Of a stretch of DNA of 64,000 bases, positions 27,962 to 40,930 are shown one piece after another. The stretch lies in contig JADKHE010000008.1 of assembly GCA_016721925.1 (NCBI GenBank), positions 58,059-122,058 of the forward strand. Direction: 5' to 3'. The DNA comes from Candidatus Skiveiella danica. Lineage in GTDB: Bacteria > Pseudomonadota > Gammaproteobacteria > Burkholderiales > Burkholderiaceae_C. The translations under genes and the position numbers were made by a program. The first letter of the stretch is position 1. Each line of letters begins with the position of its first letter. A model generated the notes under the pieces. It was not told the origin of the DNA. It saw only the letters and a program-made list of their open reading frames with translations, and ran no database searches.

Positions 27962-28015
27962 TAGCACAACACGACCATTCCACGCTGGGATGATGCCGAA
28001 AAGTCTCTGAAAACT
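27962..28015 (+). repeat. Dispersed intergenic repeat, copy C
   Basis: TAGCACAACACGACCATT followed by CACGCTGGGATGATGCC and an A-rich end, 46 bases after the glutaredoxin-like stop and preceded by a run of seven T. Confidence 0.75.
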
Positions 28016-28072
28016 CCAGAAAACCGGCCAGACGGGCACCGCAGCCGCGGCGGACCCATCCACCCCCACACC

Positions 28073-30520
28073 ATGAGCCCCAAGCAGAACCGTCCCGGCA
28101 AGCCCGCAGCCGCTGCCGCCCCTTCGCCCACAAGCAGCTCAGGGGCTCCTCCGACCCTGCCGCAGCCCCGCGCGATACGCCGCCCCTGGCTGGCGGCAGG
28201 CCTGATCGTGGCATTGGTGGCCGCGGCCGCTGGCCTGTATGTCCTGGTCGCCCCGAACCCCGCACCGACGCCCGTCGCCGCCCCATCCGCCGCGCAACCC
28301 GCACCTGCCGCCGCCACCTTTGTCGGCGCGGCCGCCTGCAAGACCTGCCACGAAAAGGAGTACCAGGCCTGGCACGGCTCGCACCACCGGCAATCGATGC
28401 AGGAGGCCACGGCCGACACGGTGCTGGGCGACTTCAACAACGCCCGGCTGCGGCACTTCAACGTCGAATCCACCTTCTTTCAGCGCGACGGCAAATTCAT
28501 GGTCCGCACCGACGGGCCCGACGGCAAGCTGACGGACTACGAGATCGCCCGCACCTTTGGCGTCTGGCCGCTGCAGCAGTACCTGATCGCCTTCCCTGGC
28601 GGGCGCTACCAGATGCTGGGCATCGCCTGGGACGCGCGCACGAAGGCCGAAGGCGGGCAGCGATGGTTCCATCTCACCCCCGACGAGAAGATGGATCACA
28701 AGGATCCGCTGCACTGGACCGGCCGTTACCAGAACTGGAACCTGCAGTGCGCCGCCTGCCATTCGACCCACCTCAAGAAAGGCTACGACGCGGCCAGCGA
28801 CAGCTACAAGACGACGTTCAGCGAGATCAACGTCGCCTGCGAGGCCTGTCACGGCCCGGCTTCGCGCCACACCGACTGGGCGAAGCAGGCCCGTGCCCCT
28901 TACGCTCCCGGCGCCGACAAGGGCCTGGTGGTGCTGAAGTCGCGCTGGAAGGAGGCCTGGTCGTTTGCGACGCCCGGCGCCCCGTCCGCGCAGCGCGACC
29001 GCCCCGCCGACGAAGCCGCCGCCAACACCTGCGCGGCCTGCCACGCGCGCCGCTCGACGCTGGTCGAGCACGGTGCCACCGGTGCGCCCCTGCTGGACAC
29101 CCATCGCCCGGCCCTGCTGACCCCGCCCACGTATTTCGCCGACGGGCAGCAGCGCGACGAAGTCTTCGTCTGGAACTCGTACCTGCAGACGCGCATGCAC
29201 CAGAAGGGCGTCACCTGCATGGACTGCCACGACGCGCATTCGCTCAAGCTGCAGATCGACGGCAACACGCTGTGCGCACGCTGCCACAACGCGGCCGTTT
29301 TTGACGCGCCCAAGCACCATGGGCACAAAGCCGGCAGCAAGGGCGCCCAGTGCGTCGAATGCCACATGCCGGAGCGCAACTACATGGTGGTCGATGCCCG
29401 GCGCGACCACGCCATCCGCGTGCCACGCCCCGACCTGAGCGACAAGCTGGGCACGCCCGACGCCTGCACCCGCTGCCACGCCGACCGCAAGCCGCAATGG
29501 GCCGCAGCGGCCATGGACGGGTGGTACGGCACCGGCTGGCGAGCAAGGCCACAGACAGGCAGCACCCTGCACGCCGGCGCAACCCAGGGCGTGTCCGCCC
29601 TGCCCTCGCTCATGGCGCTGGCGGAAGATCCCGCCCTGGCGCCGATCGTGCGAGCGACCGCGCTGACACTGGCACAACCCCATCTTCAGGCGCAGGCGTT
29701 GCCAGCGCTGCGCAAGCTGCTGGCCCACACCGACCCCCTGCTTCGCGCATCGGCGACCGGCTCGCTCGAGCCCTTCGACGCGCCGACGCGCGTGGGCGCC
29801 GCCGCGCCACTGCTGGCAGACCCCGTTCGCGGCGTGCGCGTGGAGGCCGCCCGGGTGCTGGCTGACGTCCCGGACGAGCAGATCCCGATGGAATGGCGCA
29901 GCGCGCGGGCGAAGGCACTCCAGGAATACGTGGACTCGCTGACCGAGGATGCGGACTGGCCGTCGTCCAATATCAACCTGGGCAACCTGCGCTTGCGCCA
30001 GGGCCGGGTGGACGAGGCGATCACAGCCTTTCAGCGGGCCGTGTTGCTCGACGCCCAGCTTCCCGCAGCCTACCTGAACCTGGCCGACGCCTACCGGCAG
30101 GCCCGGCGCGACACCGACGGCGAAAAGACCCTGCGCGAAGCCATCGCCCGGATGCCGCGCAACGCCGATCTCCACCATGCGCTGGGACTGCTGCTGGTGC
30201 GCAAGGGCGACAAGCCCGTCGCCCTGCAGTCCTTCGCGCAGGCGTCGCGGCTGGCGCCCGACAACGCGCGCTATGCCTACGTGCAGGCGATCGCCCTGAA
30301 CAGCCTCGGCAAACGGGCCGAAGCGCTGGCCCTTCTGCGCGCCACGCAGGCCCGCCATCCCGACGACCTGGATACGCTGAACGCCCTGGTGTCAATCCAG
30401 GCCGAGGCCGGCGATGCCAGGGGCGCGCTGGTCTATGCCGAAAAGATGGCGGTGCTGATGCCCGACGATCCGTCGGTGCGACGCCTTCTGGCCGATCTGA
30501 AGGCGCGCGCCGCACGCTGA
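28073..30520 (+). CDS. Octahaem c-type cytochrome with HEAT- and TPR-like repeats
   Basis: Protein of 815 aa anchored by one N-terminal membrane segment (about 42-62). Eight CXXCH motifs follow: CKTCH, CAACH, CEACH, CAACH, CMDCH, CARCH, CVECH and CTRCH, all before about residue 480. Next comes a HEAT-like helical part (VRATALTLAQPHLQAQALPALRK) and then TPR repeats to the C-terminus (GNLRLRQGRVDEAITAFQRA, DLHHALGLLLVRKGDKPVAL). The haem half resembles cytochrome c554-type/paired-CXXCH proteins. Cofactors and repeats point to a periplasmic electron carrier or multi-haem enzyme in a complex; substrate unknown. ATG at 28073. Confidence 0.85.
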   Translation: MSPKQNRPGKPAAAAAPSPTSSSGAPPTLPQPRAIRRPWLAAGLIVALVAAAAGLYVLVAPNPAPTPVAAPSAAQPAPAAATFVGAAACKTCHEKEYQAWHGSHHRQSMQEATADTVLGDFNNARLRHFNVESTFFQRDGKFMVRTDGPDGKLTDYEIARTFGVWPLQQYLIAFPGGRYQMLGIAWDARTKAEGGQRWFHLTPDEKMDHKDPLHWTGRYQNWNLQCAACHSTHLKKGYDAASDSYKTTFSEINVACEACHGPASRHTDWAKQARAPYAPGADKGLVVLKSRWKEAWSFATPGAPSAQRDRPADEAAANTCAACHARRSTLVEHGATGAPLLDTHRPALLTPPTYFADGQQRDEVFVWNSYLQTRMHQKGVTCMDCHDAHSLKLQIDGNTLCARCHNAAVFDAPKHHGHKAGSKGAQCVECHMPERNYMVVDARRDHAIRVPRPDLSDKLGTPDACTRCHADRKPQWAAAAMDGWYGTGWRARPQTGSTLHAGATQGVSALPSLMALAEDPALAPIVRATALTLAQPHLQAQALPALRKLLAHTDPLLRASATGSLEPFDAPTRVGAAAPLLADPVRGVRVEAARVLADVPDEQIPMEWRSARAKALQEYVDSLTEDADWPSSNINLGNLRLRQGRVDEAITAFQRAVLLDAQLPAAYLNLADAYRQARRDTDGEKTLREAIARMPRNADLHHALGLLLVRKGDKPVALQSFAQASRLAPDNARYAYVQAIALNSLGKRAEALALLRATQARHPDDLDTLNALVSIQAEAGDARGALVYAEKMAVLMPDDPSVRRLLADLKARAAR

Positions 30521-30628
30521 AAGTGGCCCTACGGGGCCACGGTTGAGGCAAAATGACAAGGTGCTTGGCCGACCAGGCCCGTGGTCGGCAAAAAGGCCGA
30601 TACCTGTCACTTCAAGGTCGTTCACACC

Positions 30629-31723
30629 ATGTCACACAAACTGCTCGTTCTGCCTGACGACACCGCCCGGCCGCTGATCGACGCGATTGCCGGCGCGAAG
30701 AAGTCGCTCAACATCCGGATGTTCCTGTTCACCGATCCGACCCTGATCGACACGGTGATCGCCGCGCACCAGCGCGGCGTCAAGGTGCGCGTCATGCTCA
30801 ACCCGGCGCGGCGCAGCGGCGAATCGGAGAACGAGGAGGCCCGCCAGAAATTCGTTGACGCCGGCATCGAGGTGCGCGACAGCAACCCGGCCTTCGCGCT
30901 GACGCACCAGAAGTCGATGGTGGTCGACAATGAAACCGGATATGTCGAATCCCTGAACTGGGAGCCACGCGACCTGACCCTGACCCGCGACTACGCCATC
31001 GTGACCGGCCATCGCCATGAAGTGGACGAGATGGTCGCCTGCTTCGACGCCGACTGGGAGCACCAGGAGTTCAAGCCGCACCCCGATTCCACCCTGATCT
31101 GGTGCCCGAACAACGGGCGCCAGCGCGTGGCCGCCTTCATCGATGAGGCCAAGCACACGCTGTGGCTGCAGAACGAGCGATACCAGGACCAGGTCATCAT
31201 CGAGCGGCTGGTGCGCGCGGCGGGCCGGGGCGTCAAGATCCACATCCTGACCAAGAAGCCGCACTCGCTCAAGGCCGACAAGCTGATCGAAGGCGTCGGC
31301 GGCCTGCGCATCCTGCAGGACGTGGGCGCCAAGGTCCATGCGCTCAAGGGTCTGAAGCTGCACGGCAAAATGCTGCTGGCCGATGGCAAGCGCGCCATCA
31401 TCGGATCGATCAACCTCGCGCCCGGCAGCTTCGACGCCCGGCGCGAGCTGGCCATCGTCACCGAGGATCCGGCCGTGATCCGGCGCCTGCAGGAAACCGT
31501 CGAAAAAGACTGGGCCAACTCCAAGCTGCTGGACCTGAGCGACGAGGCCCTGCTGGCCGACCTGAAGAAGCGCGACCTGGATCCGCACCAGCTCGCGCTG
31601 GACGAAGACATCGACCACTGGGGCTACCACCATGATGGCCACCACGAGAAAGACAAAGCCGAGGCGAAAGGCCACGACAAGCACGGCGAACCGGGCCACA
31701 AGCACCATCACGACAAAGCTTGA
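30629..31723 (+). CDS. Phospholipase D-like protein with two HKD motifs and His-rich tail
   Basis: Cytoplasmic protein of 364 aa (no signal peptide). Two PLD half-sites are present: HQKSMVVDNETGYVESLN in the first half and HGKMLLADGKRAIIGSIN in the second, matching HxK-x4-D-x6-(G/S)SxN. The family includes phospholipases, cardiolipin synthases and nucleases; no transmembrane segments favour a hydrolase or nuclease over cardiolipin synthase. The last ~40 residues are rich in His, Lys and acidic residues (HHDGHHEKDKAEAKGHDKHG), suggesting metal binding. ATG at 30629. Confidence 0.8.
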   Translation: MSHKLLVLPDDTARPLIDAIAGAKKSLNIRMFLFTDPTLIDTVIAAHQRGVKVRVMLNPARRSGESENEEARQKFVDAGIEVRDSNPAFALTHQKSMVVDNETGYVESLNWEPRDLTLTRDYAIVTGHRHEVDEMVACFDADWEHQEFKPHPDSTLIWCPNNGRQRVAAFIDEAKHTLWLQNERYQDQVIIERLVRAAGRGVKIHILTKKPHSLKADKLIEGVGGLRILQDVGAKVHALKGLKLHGKMLLADGKRAIIGSINLAPGSFDARRELAIVTEDPAVIRRLQETVEKDWANSKLLDLSDEALLADLKKRDLDPHQLALDEDIDHWGYHHDGHHEKDKAEAKGHDKHGEPGHKHHHDKA

Positions 31724-31785
31724 GGCCGGCCCGCGAAACGCATTCGATCAACCCATCATCCCCTGCCACTCCGGAGAACCCTGCC

Positions 31786-32226
31786 ATGTTGAACCGCCTC
31801 TATGCCCGCCTCAGCGCCGCCGCGCTCGTGCTCGTCCTTGCCGCCTGCGCTGCGCCTGCGCCCCCCGCGCCCGTTGAAGTGCGCCGCGGCGTGATCGAGC
31901 AGATCACGCCCACCCAGATCGCCAGCAACCAGCACGCCGGTGTCGGCGCGGTGCTCGGCGGCCTGGCCGGCGTGGGTCTGGGCAGCCTGATCGGCGCCGG
32001 CACCGGGCGCGACGTGGCCATGGTGGCCGGCGCCATCGGTGGCGCCATGGTGGGCAACGAGGTCCAGAAGAAGAACGACCAGCCGATCCCCGCGCAGCAG
32101 ATCATCGTGCGCACCAGCTCCGGCGTGCTGGTGGCGATCACCCAGCCTTTGGGGCAGCCGCTGTTTGTTGGCCAGCGGGTCTACATCCAGGGCAACGGCG
32201 AAAGCGCCGTGGTCACGCCACAGTAA
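31786..32226 (+). CDS. Glycine-zipper outer-membrane lipoprotein
   Basis: Lipoprotein of 146 aa (lipobox VLAACAAP). The central GVGAVLGGLAGVGLGSLIG...GAIGGAMVGNEVQKK is the glycine-zipper '17 kDa surface antigen' pattern, followed by a small beta domain. Members sit in the outer membrane and affect envelope integrity. ATG at 31786, 62 bases after the PLD gene. Confidence 0.85.
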   Translation: MLNRLYARLSAAALVLVLAACAAPAPPAPVEVRRGVIEQITPTQIASNQHAGVGAVLGGLAGVGLGSLIGAGTGRDVAMVAGAIGGAMVGNEVQKKNDQPIPAQQIIVRTSSGVLVAITQPLGQPLFVGQRVYIQGNGESAVVTPQ

Positions 32227-32280
32227 GGGCTTTGCCGCGCCGACCTGAACCGGGTGCGGCACCGCGCCGCATCGGCGGTG

Positions 32281-32706
32281 TCAGGGTGGAGCCGGCTGGC
32301 TGTGCCACCACAGCCGGCATGCCTGGCACAAACCGCCGGCAAAACGAGCCTGCAGCACGCCGTCGAGCACCATGCGCGGCAGCGGGGAGCCCGGCTCGCG
32401 CGGCGGCAGGTGCGTGCCCGTGGACCGCGCCCAGATCGCGAACAGCTCCTCCGACGCCACCTGGTAGGTCACGTGCCAGTGCGCCACGCCGCCGCCCGGG
32501 GTGTCGGCCAGCACCTCGTAGCGCAGCTGCACGTCTTCCTGCAGCTTCACCCGCTGCCAGTATTCGGCCAGCTGGGCATGGCCGCGCTGCACCGCGAACG
32601 GGGTGTTGTGGTACGCGCCATCCTCGGCAAAGAGCACACAGAACAGCCGCTCGTCGCGCCCTTCCCAGGCGGCCTTGTAGCCTTGCATGAATTGTTCGAT
32701 GTTCAT
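32281..32706 (-). CDS. NTF2/SnoaL-like protein
   Basis: Protein of 141 aa with the cone-shaped NTF2-like fold pattern: MNIEQFMQGYKAAWEGRDE, then LFAEDGAYHNTPF and GGGVAHWHVTYQ. Such proteins are often isomerase-like or ligand-binding; role unknown. The ATG at 32706 has AAGGAGAC upstream. Lies 11 bases after dbpA, so probably co-transcribed. Confidence 0.75.
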   Translation of the reverse strand: MNIEQFMQGYKAAWEGRDERLFCVLFAEDGAYHNTPFAVQRGHAQLAEYWQRVKLQEDVQLRYEVLADTPGGGVAHWHVTYQVASEELFAIWARSTGTHLPPREPGSPLPRMVLDGVLQARFAGGLCQACRLWWHSQPAPP

Positions 32707-32717
32707 GGCTTGTCTCC

Positions 32718-34124
<1,407 letters not shown>

Positions 34125-34211
34125 CCCTGATTATCGGCGCCGGGAAGCGGTAGGCCGGCGCAACGCTTGGGCCTCCGCTTTCCGTCGCGGCGAAGGCAAC
34201 TTCATTTTCAA

Positions 34212-34258
34212 TAGCACAAAGTGACCCATCGACGATGGGATTGGCCTTATTTTGTTCA
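34212..34258 (+). repeat. Dispersed intergenic repeat, copy D
   Basis: TAGCACAAAGTGACCCATCGACGATGGGATTGGCC in form: the core CCCATCG-A-CGATGGG is a near-perfect palindrome. Relative to copy E, paired bases have changed together (TCG/CGA versus GCG/CGC). Lies between divergent dbpA and amn. Confidence 0.75.
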
Positions 34259-34325
34259 GTTTCTCGCCCCACCCACGTCTGGACGCTGCCACGGGCCCGT
34301 CATCGGCCCGGTGGACAATGGCGCC

Positions 34326-35831
34326 ATGCCCATCCTGCCCCCCTTCATCGCCCCCATGCGCTTCACCGACCCTGCGGCCGCGCTGGCCCAGGTCCAGTCC
34401 ATCTACCAGGCCAGCCTGGCCCACCTGCGCGAGGCCATGCGCTGCTTCGTGGCCGGCGAGCCGCTGCCCGGGCAGGCGGACGCCCACACCCTGCCCCGCA
34501 TCCGCGCCTGCTACCCGTTCGTGCGCGTGCAGACCGGCTCGGTGGCGCATGCAGACTCGCGGCTGAGCTACGGATTCGTGGCCGGCACCGGCCGCTTCGA
34601 GACCACGCTGACCCGACCCGACCTCTACGCCGGCTACTACCTGGAACAGTTCCGCCTGCTGCTGGCCAACCACCCCGTCGCGCTGGAGGTGGGCACCAGC
34701 ACGCAGCCGATTCCGGTGCACTTCAGCTTTGCCGAGAACGACCACCTCGAAGGCTCGATGAGCGCCGCGCGCCGCCAGCTCATGCGCGACGTGTTCGATC
34801 TGCCGGACCTCGCCGCGATGGACGACGGCATCGCGAACGGCACGCACTCGCCACACCCCGGCGAGGCGCTGCCCCTGAGCCTGTTCACCGCGCCGCGCGT
34901 GGACTATTCGCTGCAGCGCCTGCGCCACTACACCGGCACCGCGCCCGAATGGTTCCAGAACTTCGTGCTGTTCACCAACTACCAGTTCTACATGGACGAG
35001 TTCATCGCCATGGGCCACGCCGCGATGGCCGACCCGGCCAGCGAGTACATCGCCTTTGTCGAACCGGGCAACGTCGTGACGCGCCGCGCCGGGCTGCCCG
35101 CCGAAGCCATCGACGCACTCGGAAAAGAGCCTCCCAGGCTCCCCCAGATGCCCGGTTACCACCTCATGCGCGCCGACCGCACCGGCATCACCATGGTCAA
35201 CATCGGCGTCGGCCCGGCCAACGCCAAGACCATCACCGACCACATCGCCGTGCTGCGCCCGCACGCCTGGATCATGCTGGGCCACTGCGCCGGCCTGCGC
35301 AACAGCCAGCAGCTCGGCGACTACGTGCTGGCCCACGGCTATGTGCGCGAAGACCATGTGCTCGACGAGGAGCTGCCCTTGTGGGTGCCGATTCCGGCGC
35401 TGGCCGAGGTGCAGGTGGCGCTGGAATCGGCCGTGGCCGAGGTCACGCAGCTCAAGGGGCATGAGCTCAAACGCGTGCTGCGCACCGGCACCGTGGCCAG
35501 CACCGACAACCGCAACTGGGAGCTGCTGCCCGACAACAGCCCGCAGCGCCGCTTCAGCCAGAGCCGGGCGATCGCGCTGGACATGGAGAGCGCCACCATC
35601 GCAGCCAACGGCTTTCGCTTTCGCGTGCCCTACGGCACCCTGCTGTGCGTGAGCGACAAGCCGCTGCACGGCGAGATCAAGCTGCCCGGCATGGCCAACC
35701 ACTTCTACCGCGAGCGCGTCAACCAGCACCTGCTGATCGGCCTGCGCACCATCGAGCGCCTGCGCGAAGCGGGGCTAGACCAGCTGCACAGCCGCAAGCT
35801 GCGCAGCTTTGCGGAGGTGGCGTTCCAGTAG
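34326..35831 (+). CDS. amn: AMP nucleosidase
   Basis: Enzyme of 501 aa that hydrolyses AMP to adenine and ribose 5-phosphate, regulating the adenylate pool. The N-terminal Amn-specific domain (about 1-180) and the C-terminal phosphorylase-like domain (GITMVNIGVGPANAKTITDHIAVLRPHAW, then ALDMESATIAANG and LCVSDKPLHGEIK, cited in part) are complete. Length and order fit AMP nucleosidases. ATG at 34326; the frame is open further upstream through the repeat. Confidence 0.94.
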   Translation: MPILPPFIAPMRFTDPAAALAQVQSIYQASLAHLREAMRCFVAGEPLPGQADAHTLPRIRACYPFVRVQTGSVAHADSRLSYGFVAGTGRFETTLTRPDLYAGYYLEQFRLLLANHPVALEVGTSTQPIPVHFSFAENDHLEGSMSAARRQLMRDVFDLPDLAAMDDGIANGTHSPHPGEALPLSLFTAPRVDYSLQRLRHYTGTAPEWFQNFVLFTNYQFYMDEFIAMGHAAMADPASEYIAFVEPGNVVTRRAGLPAEAIDALGKEPPRLPQMPGYHLMRADRTGITMVNIGVGPANAKTITDHIAVLRPHAWIMLGHCAGLRNSQQLGDYVLAHGYVREDHVLDEELPLWVPIPALAEVQVALESAVAEVTQLKGHELKRVLRTGTVASTDNRNWELLPDNSPQRRFSQSRAIALDMESATIAANGFRFRVPYGTLLCVSDKPLHGEIKLPGMANHFYRERVNQHLLIGLRTIERLREAGLDQLHSRKLRSFAEVAFQ

Positions 35832-35970
35832 CCTACGGGCCGGTTGGCAACTGCCCCGGCCTTTACCCAAATTTGCCGGACTGTGGCAAAGCGTACAGAT
35901 GGCCGAGCCCGGGCCGGGCAAAATGGGCCCTCATCGCGGGTGCCCCGGCGCGCCTGCGCAAAGCCCTTCC

Positions 35971-37419
35971 ATGACACCGACCCTGCATCACCGACTGCTC
36001 CTTCGTTTCACCCCCCGAGCCACCGCCCCCTGGCTGATGGCGGCGTCGCTGGCGCTGGGCGGATGCGCCTCGCTGACCTCGCCGGACGCTGCGCCCCCCG
36101 CCGCGGCCGTGCCCACGGCCTGGTCCTCCGAAGCGCGGCCGGCAGCCCCCGTTCAGACCCCCACCGATCTGGCGCAATGGTGGCAGCGCTTCAACGACCC
36201 GCAGCTGAGCGCCCTGGTGGCCCAGGCCCTGCAGGCCAACACCGATGTGCTCAGCGCCCAGGCCGCATTGCGCCAGGCCCGCGCCCAGCGGGAGGCCAGC
36301 GCCGCCGGCCTGTATCCCAACCTGGGCGCCAGCGCCGGCGGCCAGCGCAACACCACCGGCGGCAACCTGGCGAGCAACAGCTACAGCACCAGCCTGGACG
36401 CGAGCTGGGAACCGGACGTGTTCGGTGCCACCCGCAGCGGCGTGAAGGCGGCCGACGCCGATGTGCGCGCCGCTACCGCGAGCCTGGCCAGCGTGCAGGT
36501 GTCCATGGCCGCCGAGGTGGCCGTGACCTACATCGAGGCGCGCAGCCTGCAGGCCCGGCTGGCGATTGCGCGCAGCAACCTGGACAGCCTGAACGAGACG
36601 CTGCAGATCACGCGCTGGCGCGTGCAGGCCGGCCTGACCACCTCGCTGGACGTCGAGCAGGCCGTGGCCGCCAGCGAGCAGACCCAGGCGGCCATCATCG
36701 CGCTGGAGATCAGCCTGACCCAGACCCTGCATGCGCTGGCCGTGCTGACGGGCCAGGCGCCGGGTGCACTGAAGGCCAGCCTCGCCACGCCCGTGCCGGT
36801 GCCCCAGCCCGGCGGGGCGCTGGCGCTGGCGCTGCCCGCGGAGACCCTGCGCCAACGCCCTGACGTGCGCGCGGCCGAAGAATCCATCAACGCTGCCCTG
36901 TCGCGCGTGGCCCAGGCCGATGCCGCGCGCTACCCCAGCTTCAAGATCAGCGGCGCGCTGGGCCTGCGCGCCATGACACTGGGCGGCCTGACCAACGGCG
37001 CCTCGGCCGTCAATGCGCTGATCGGCAGCGTGTCGGTGCCGCTGTTTGACGGTGGCGCGATCCAGGCCCAGGTGCGCTCGCAGGAGGCCAGCCTGGAGCA
37101 GGCGCGTGTGAGCTACCAGGCCACCGTGCTGACGGCGCTGAAGGACGTGGAAGACGCGCTGGCCTCGCTGCAAGGCAACCGCGAGCGACTGGCGCGGCTG
37201 CAGGCCGCCACCGACGCGGCCGCCAACGCCGAACTGCTGGCCCGCCAGCGCTACGGCAGCGGGCTGATCGACTTCCGCACCGTGCTGGAAACCAAGCGCA
37301 CGCTGCTCAACACCCAGGACGGCGTGGAAAGCACCCGCGCCAGCCTCAGCGCCGACCATGTGCGCCTGTACAAGGCCCTGGGCGGCGGCTGGACGCCCAG
37401 CGATACCGCCACGCCCTGA
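35971..37419 (+). CDS. NodT/OprM-family outer-membrane efflux lipoprotein
   Basis: Outer-membrane channel subunit (482 aa), a TolC-like lipoprotein (lipobox LALGGCAS). Paired OEP domains: WWQRFNDPQLSALVAQALQAN and EPDVFGATRSGVKAADADVRA in the first half, QRPDVRAAEESINAALSRVAQADAARYPS (cited in part) in the second. First gene of a run with a MacA-like adaptor and MacB-like ATPase and permease, so it probably forms the exit duct of that tripartite pump. Confidence 0.92.
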   Translation: MTPTLHHRLLLRFTPRATAPWLMAASLALGGCASLTSPDAAPPAAAVPTAWSSEARPAAPVQTPTDLAQWWQRFNDPQLSALVAQALQANTDVLSAQAALRQARAQREASAAGLYPNLGASAGGQRNTTGGNLASNSYSTSLDASWEPDVFGATRSGVKAADADVRAATASLASVQVSMAAEVAVTYIEARSLQARLAIARSNLDSLNETLQITRWRVQAGLTTSLDVEQAVAASEQTQAAIIALEISLTQTLHALAVLTGQAPGALKASLATPVPVPQPGGALALALPAETLRQRPDVRAAEESINAALSRVAQADAARYPSFKISGALGLRAMTLGGLTNGASAVNALIGSVSVPLFDGGAIQAQVRSQEASLEQARVSYQATVLTALKDVEDALASLQGNRERLARLQAATDAAANAELLARQRYGSGLIDFRTVLETKRTLLNTQDGVESTRASLSADHVRLYKALGGGWTPSDTATP

Positions 37420-37451
37420 GCGCCACGCACCCACCGGAGAGAAGCCTCCCC

Positions 37452-38803
37452 ATGAACACACCCACACCCCCCGTCCAACCCGCCGCGCCTGTGCCGGCGG
37501 TGAAACCCGCCACGGCCAAGCCTGCCACCGCGGATATCCAGGCGCTGCTGGGCACCGACCAGCCGGCGCGCTGGTGGGCCCGGCCCTCCCTGTGGATCGG
37601 CCTGGCGGTGCTGGCCGCTGCCGCTGGCGGCATCTATTTCTGGCAGGCGCAGAAAGAGAGCAACGCCGCGCCCGTCTACGTGACCGAGGCCCTGCGCAAG
37701 GGCAACCTGACGCTCACCGTGGCGGCCAACGGCACCATCGTGCCGACGCGCGTGGTGAGCATCGGCAGCGAGCTGTCGGGAACCGTCAAGCGGGTGCTGG
37801 TGGATGTGAATGACGTCGTCAAGAAGGGCCAGGTGCTGGTGGAGCTGGACACCGCCAAGCTGGACGACCAGGTGCTGCGTTCGCGCGCGGCGCTGGCTTC
37901 CGCGCAGGCGCAGCTGGCCCAGACCAACGCCACCGTGAAGGAGGCGCGCGCCGGCCTGGCGCGCTTCGAGGAAGTGTCCCGCCTGTCGGGCGGCAAGGTG
38001 CCCTCGGCGACCGAACTCGACGGCGCCCGCGCCACGCTTGAGCGTGCGGTGGCCGGCGAGGCCAGCGCCAGCGCCACCGTGGCCGAGGCCCGCGCCACGC
38101 TGTCCACCGATGAGACCAACCTGTCCAAGGCGTCCATCCGCTCGCCCATCAACGGCGTTGTGCTGACGCGCACCGTGGATCCGGGCAACGCCGTGGCCGC
38201 GTCGCTTCAGGCCGTGACGCTGTTCACGATTGCCGAAGACCTGGCGCAACTGCGCCTGGAGGTCGCCGTGGACGAGGCCGACGTGGGCGCGGTGAAGGTC
38301 GGACAGAAGGCGAGCTTCACCGTCAGCGCCTACCCCTCGCGGCGCTACCCCGCCAGGATCACGCGCGTGGCCTTTGGCTCGACCAAGACCGACAACGTGA
38401 TCACCTACACCACCTGGCTCGAAGTGGACAACAGCGACCTGAGCCTGCGTCCGGGCATGACGGCGGCGTCCACCATCGTCGCCACCGAGCGCAACAACGT
38501 GCTGCTGGTGCCCAACACGGCGCTGCGCTTCACGCCGGCAACGGCAGCGGGTGCGGCCCCGGCCGCCAGCGGCAGCGTGGTGTCGAAACTCATGCCGCGC
38601 ATGCCCCCCCGGTCCGGCGGGCGCAGGGCCGCAGGCAACGGCAACGCCGCCGTGCGCCAGATCTGGGTGCTGCAGGACGGCCAGGCCGTGGCCCTCGCAG
38701 TGACGCCCGGCATCAGCGACGGGCGCATGACCGAGGTCAGCGGGCCCGAGCTCAAAGAAGGCATGGCCGTGATCACCGACCAGCGGGCCGCTGGAGCCGC
38801 GCC

Positions 38804-38807
<4 letters not shown>
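37452..38807 (+). CDS. macA: MacA-like periplasmic adaptor (HlyD/RND family)
   Basis: Membrane-fusion protein of 451 aa linking the inner-membrane ABC transporter to the outer-membrane channel. It has one N-terminal membrane segment (about 55-75), a lipoyl half-motif (GTVKRVLVDVNDVVKKGQVL), a long alpha-hairpin of Ala/Glu-rich helices, then IRSPINGVVLTRTVDPGNAV. Sits 32 bases after the outer-membrane gene and overlaps the ATPase gene by four bases. Substrate unknown (macrolide or peptide in other MacAB systems). Confidence 0.9.
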
Positions 38808-40836
<2,029 letters not shown>

Positions 40837-40873
40837 GCGGCATCCGCCGGCACGCAGGTTACTACACTATTCG

Positions 40874-40920
40874 TAGCTAACGATGACCCAGCGACGCTGG
40901 GTTTGTGCCCATTTGACTTG
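40874..40920 (+). repeat. Dispersed intergenic repeat, copy E
   Basis: TAGCTAACGATGACCCAGCGACGCTGGGTTTGTGCC in form. The core CCCAGCG-A-CGCTGGG is a perfect 7-bp inverted repeat. It lies 37 bases after the permease stop, between convergent permease and purT genes. Confidence 0.75.
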
Positions 40921-40930
40921 ATTTTTGACT

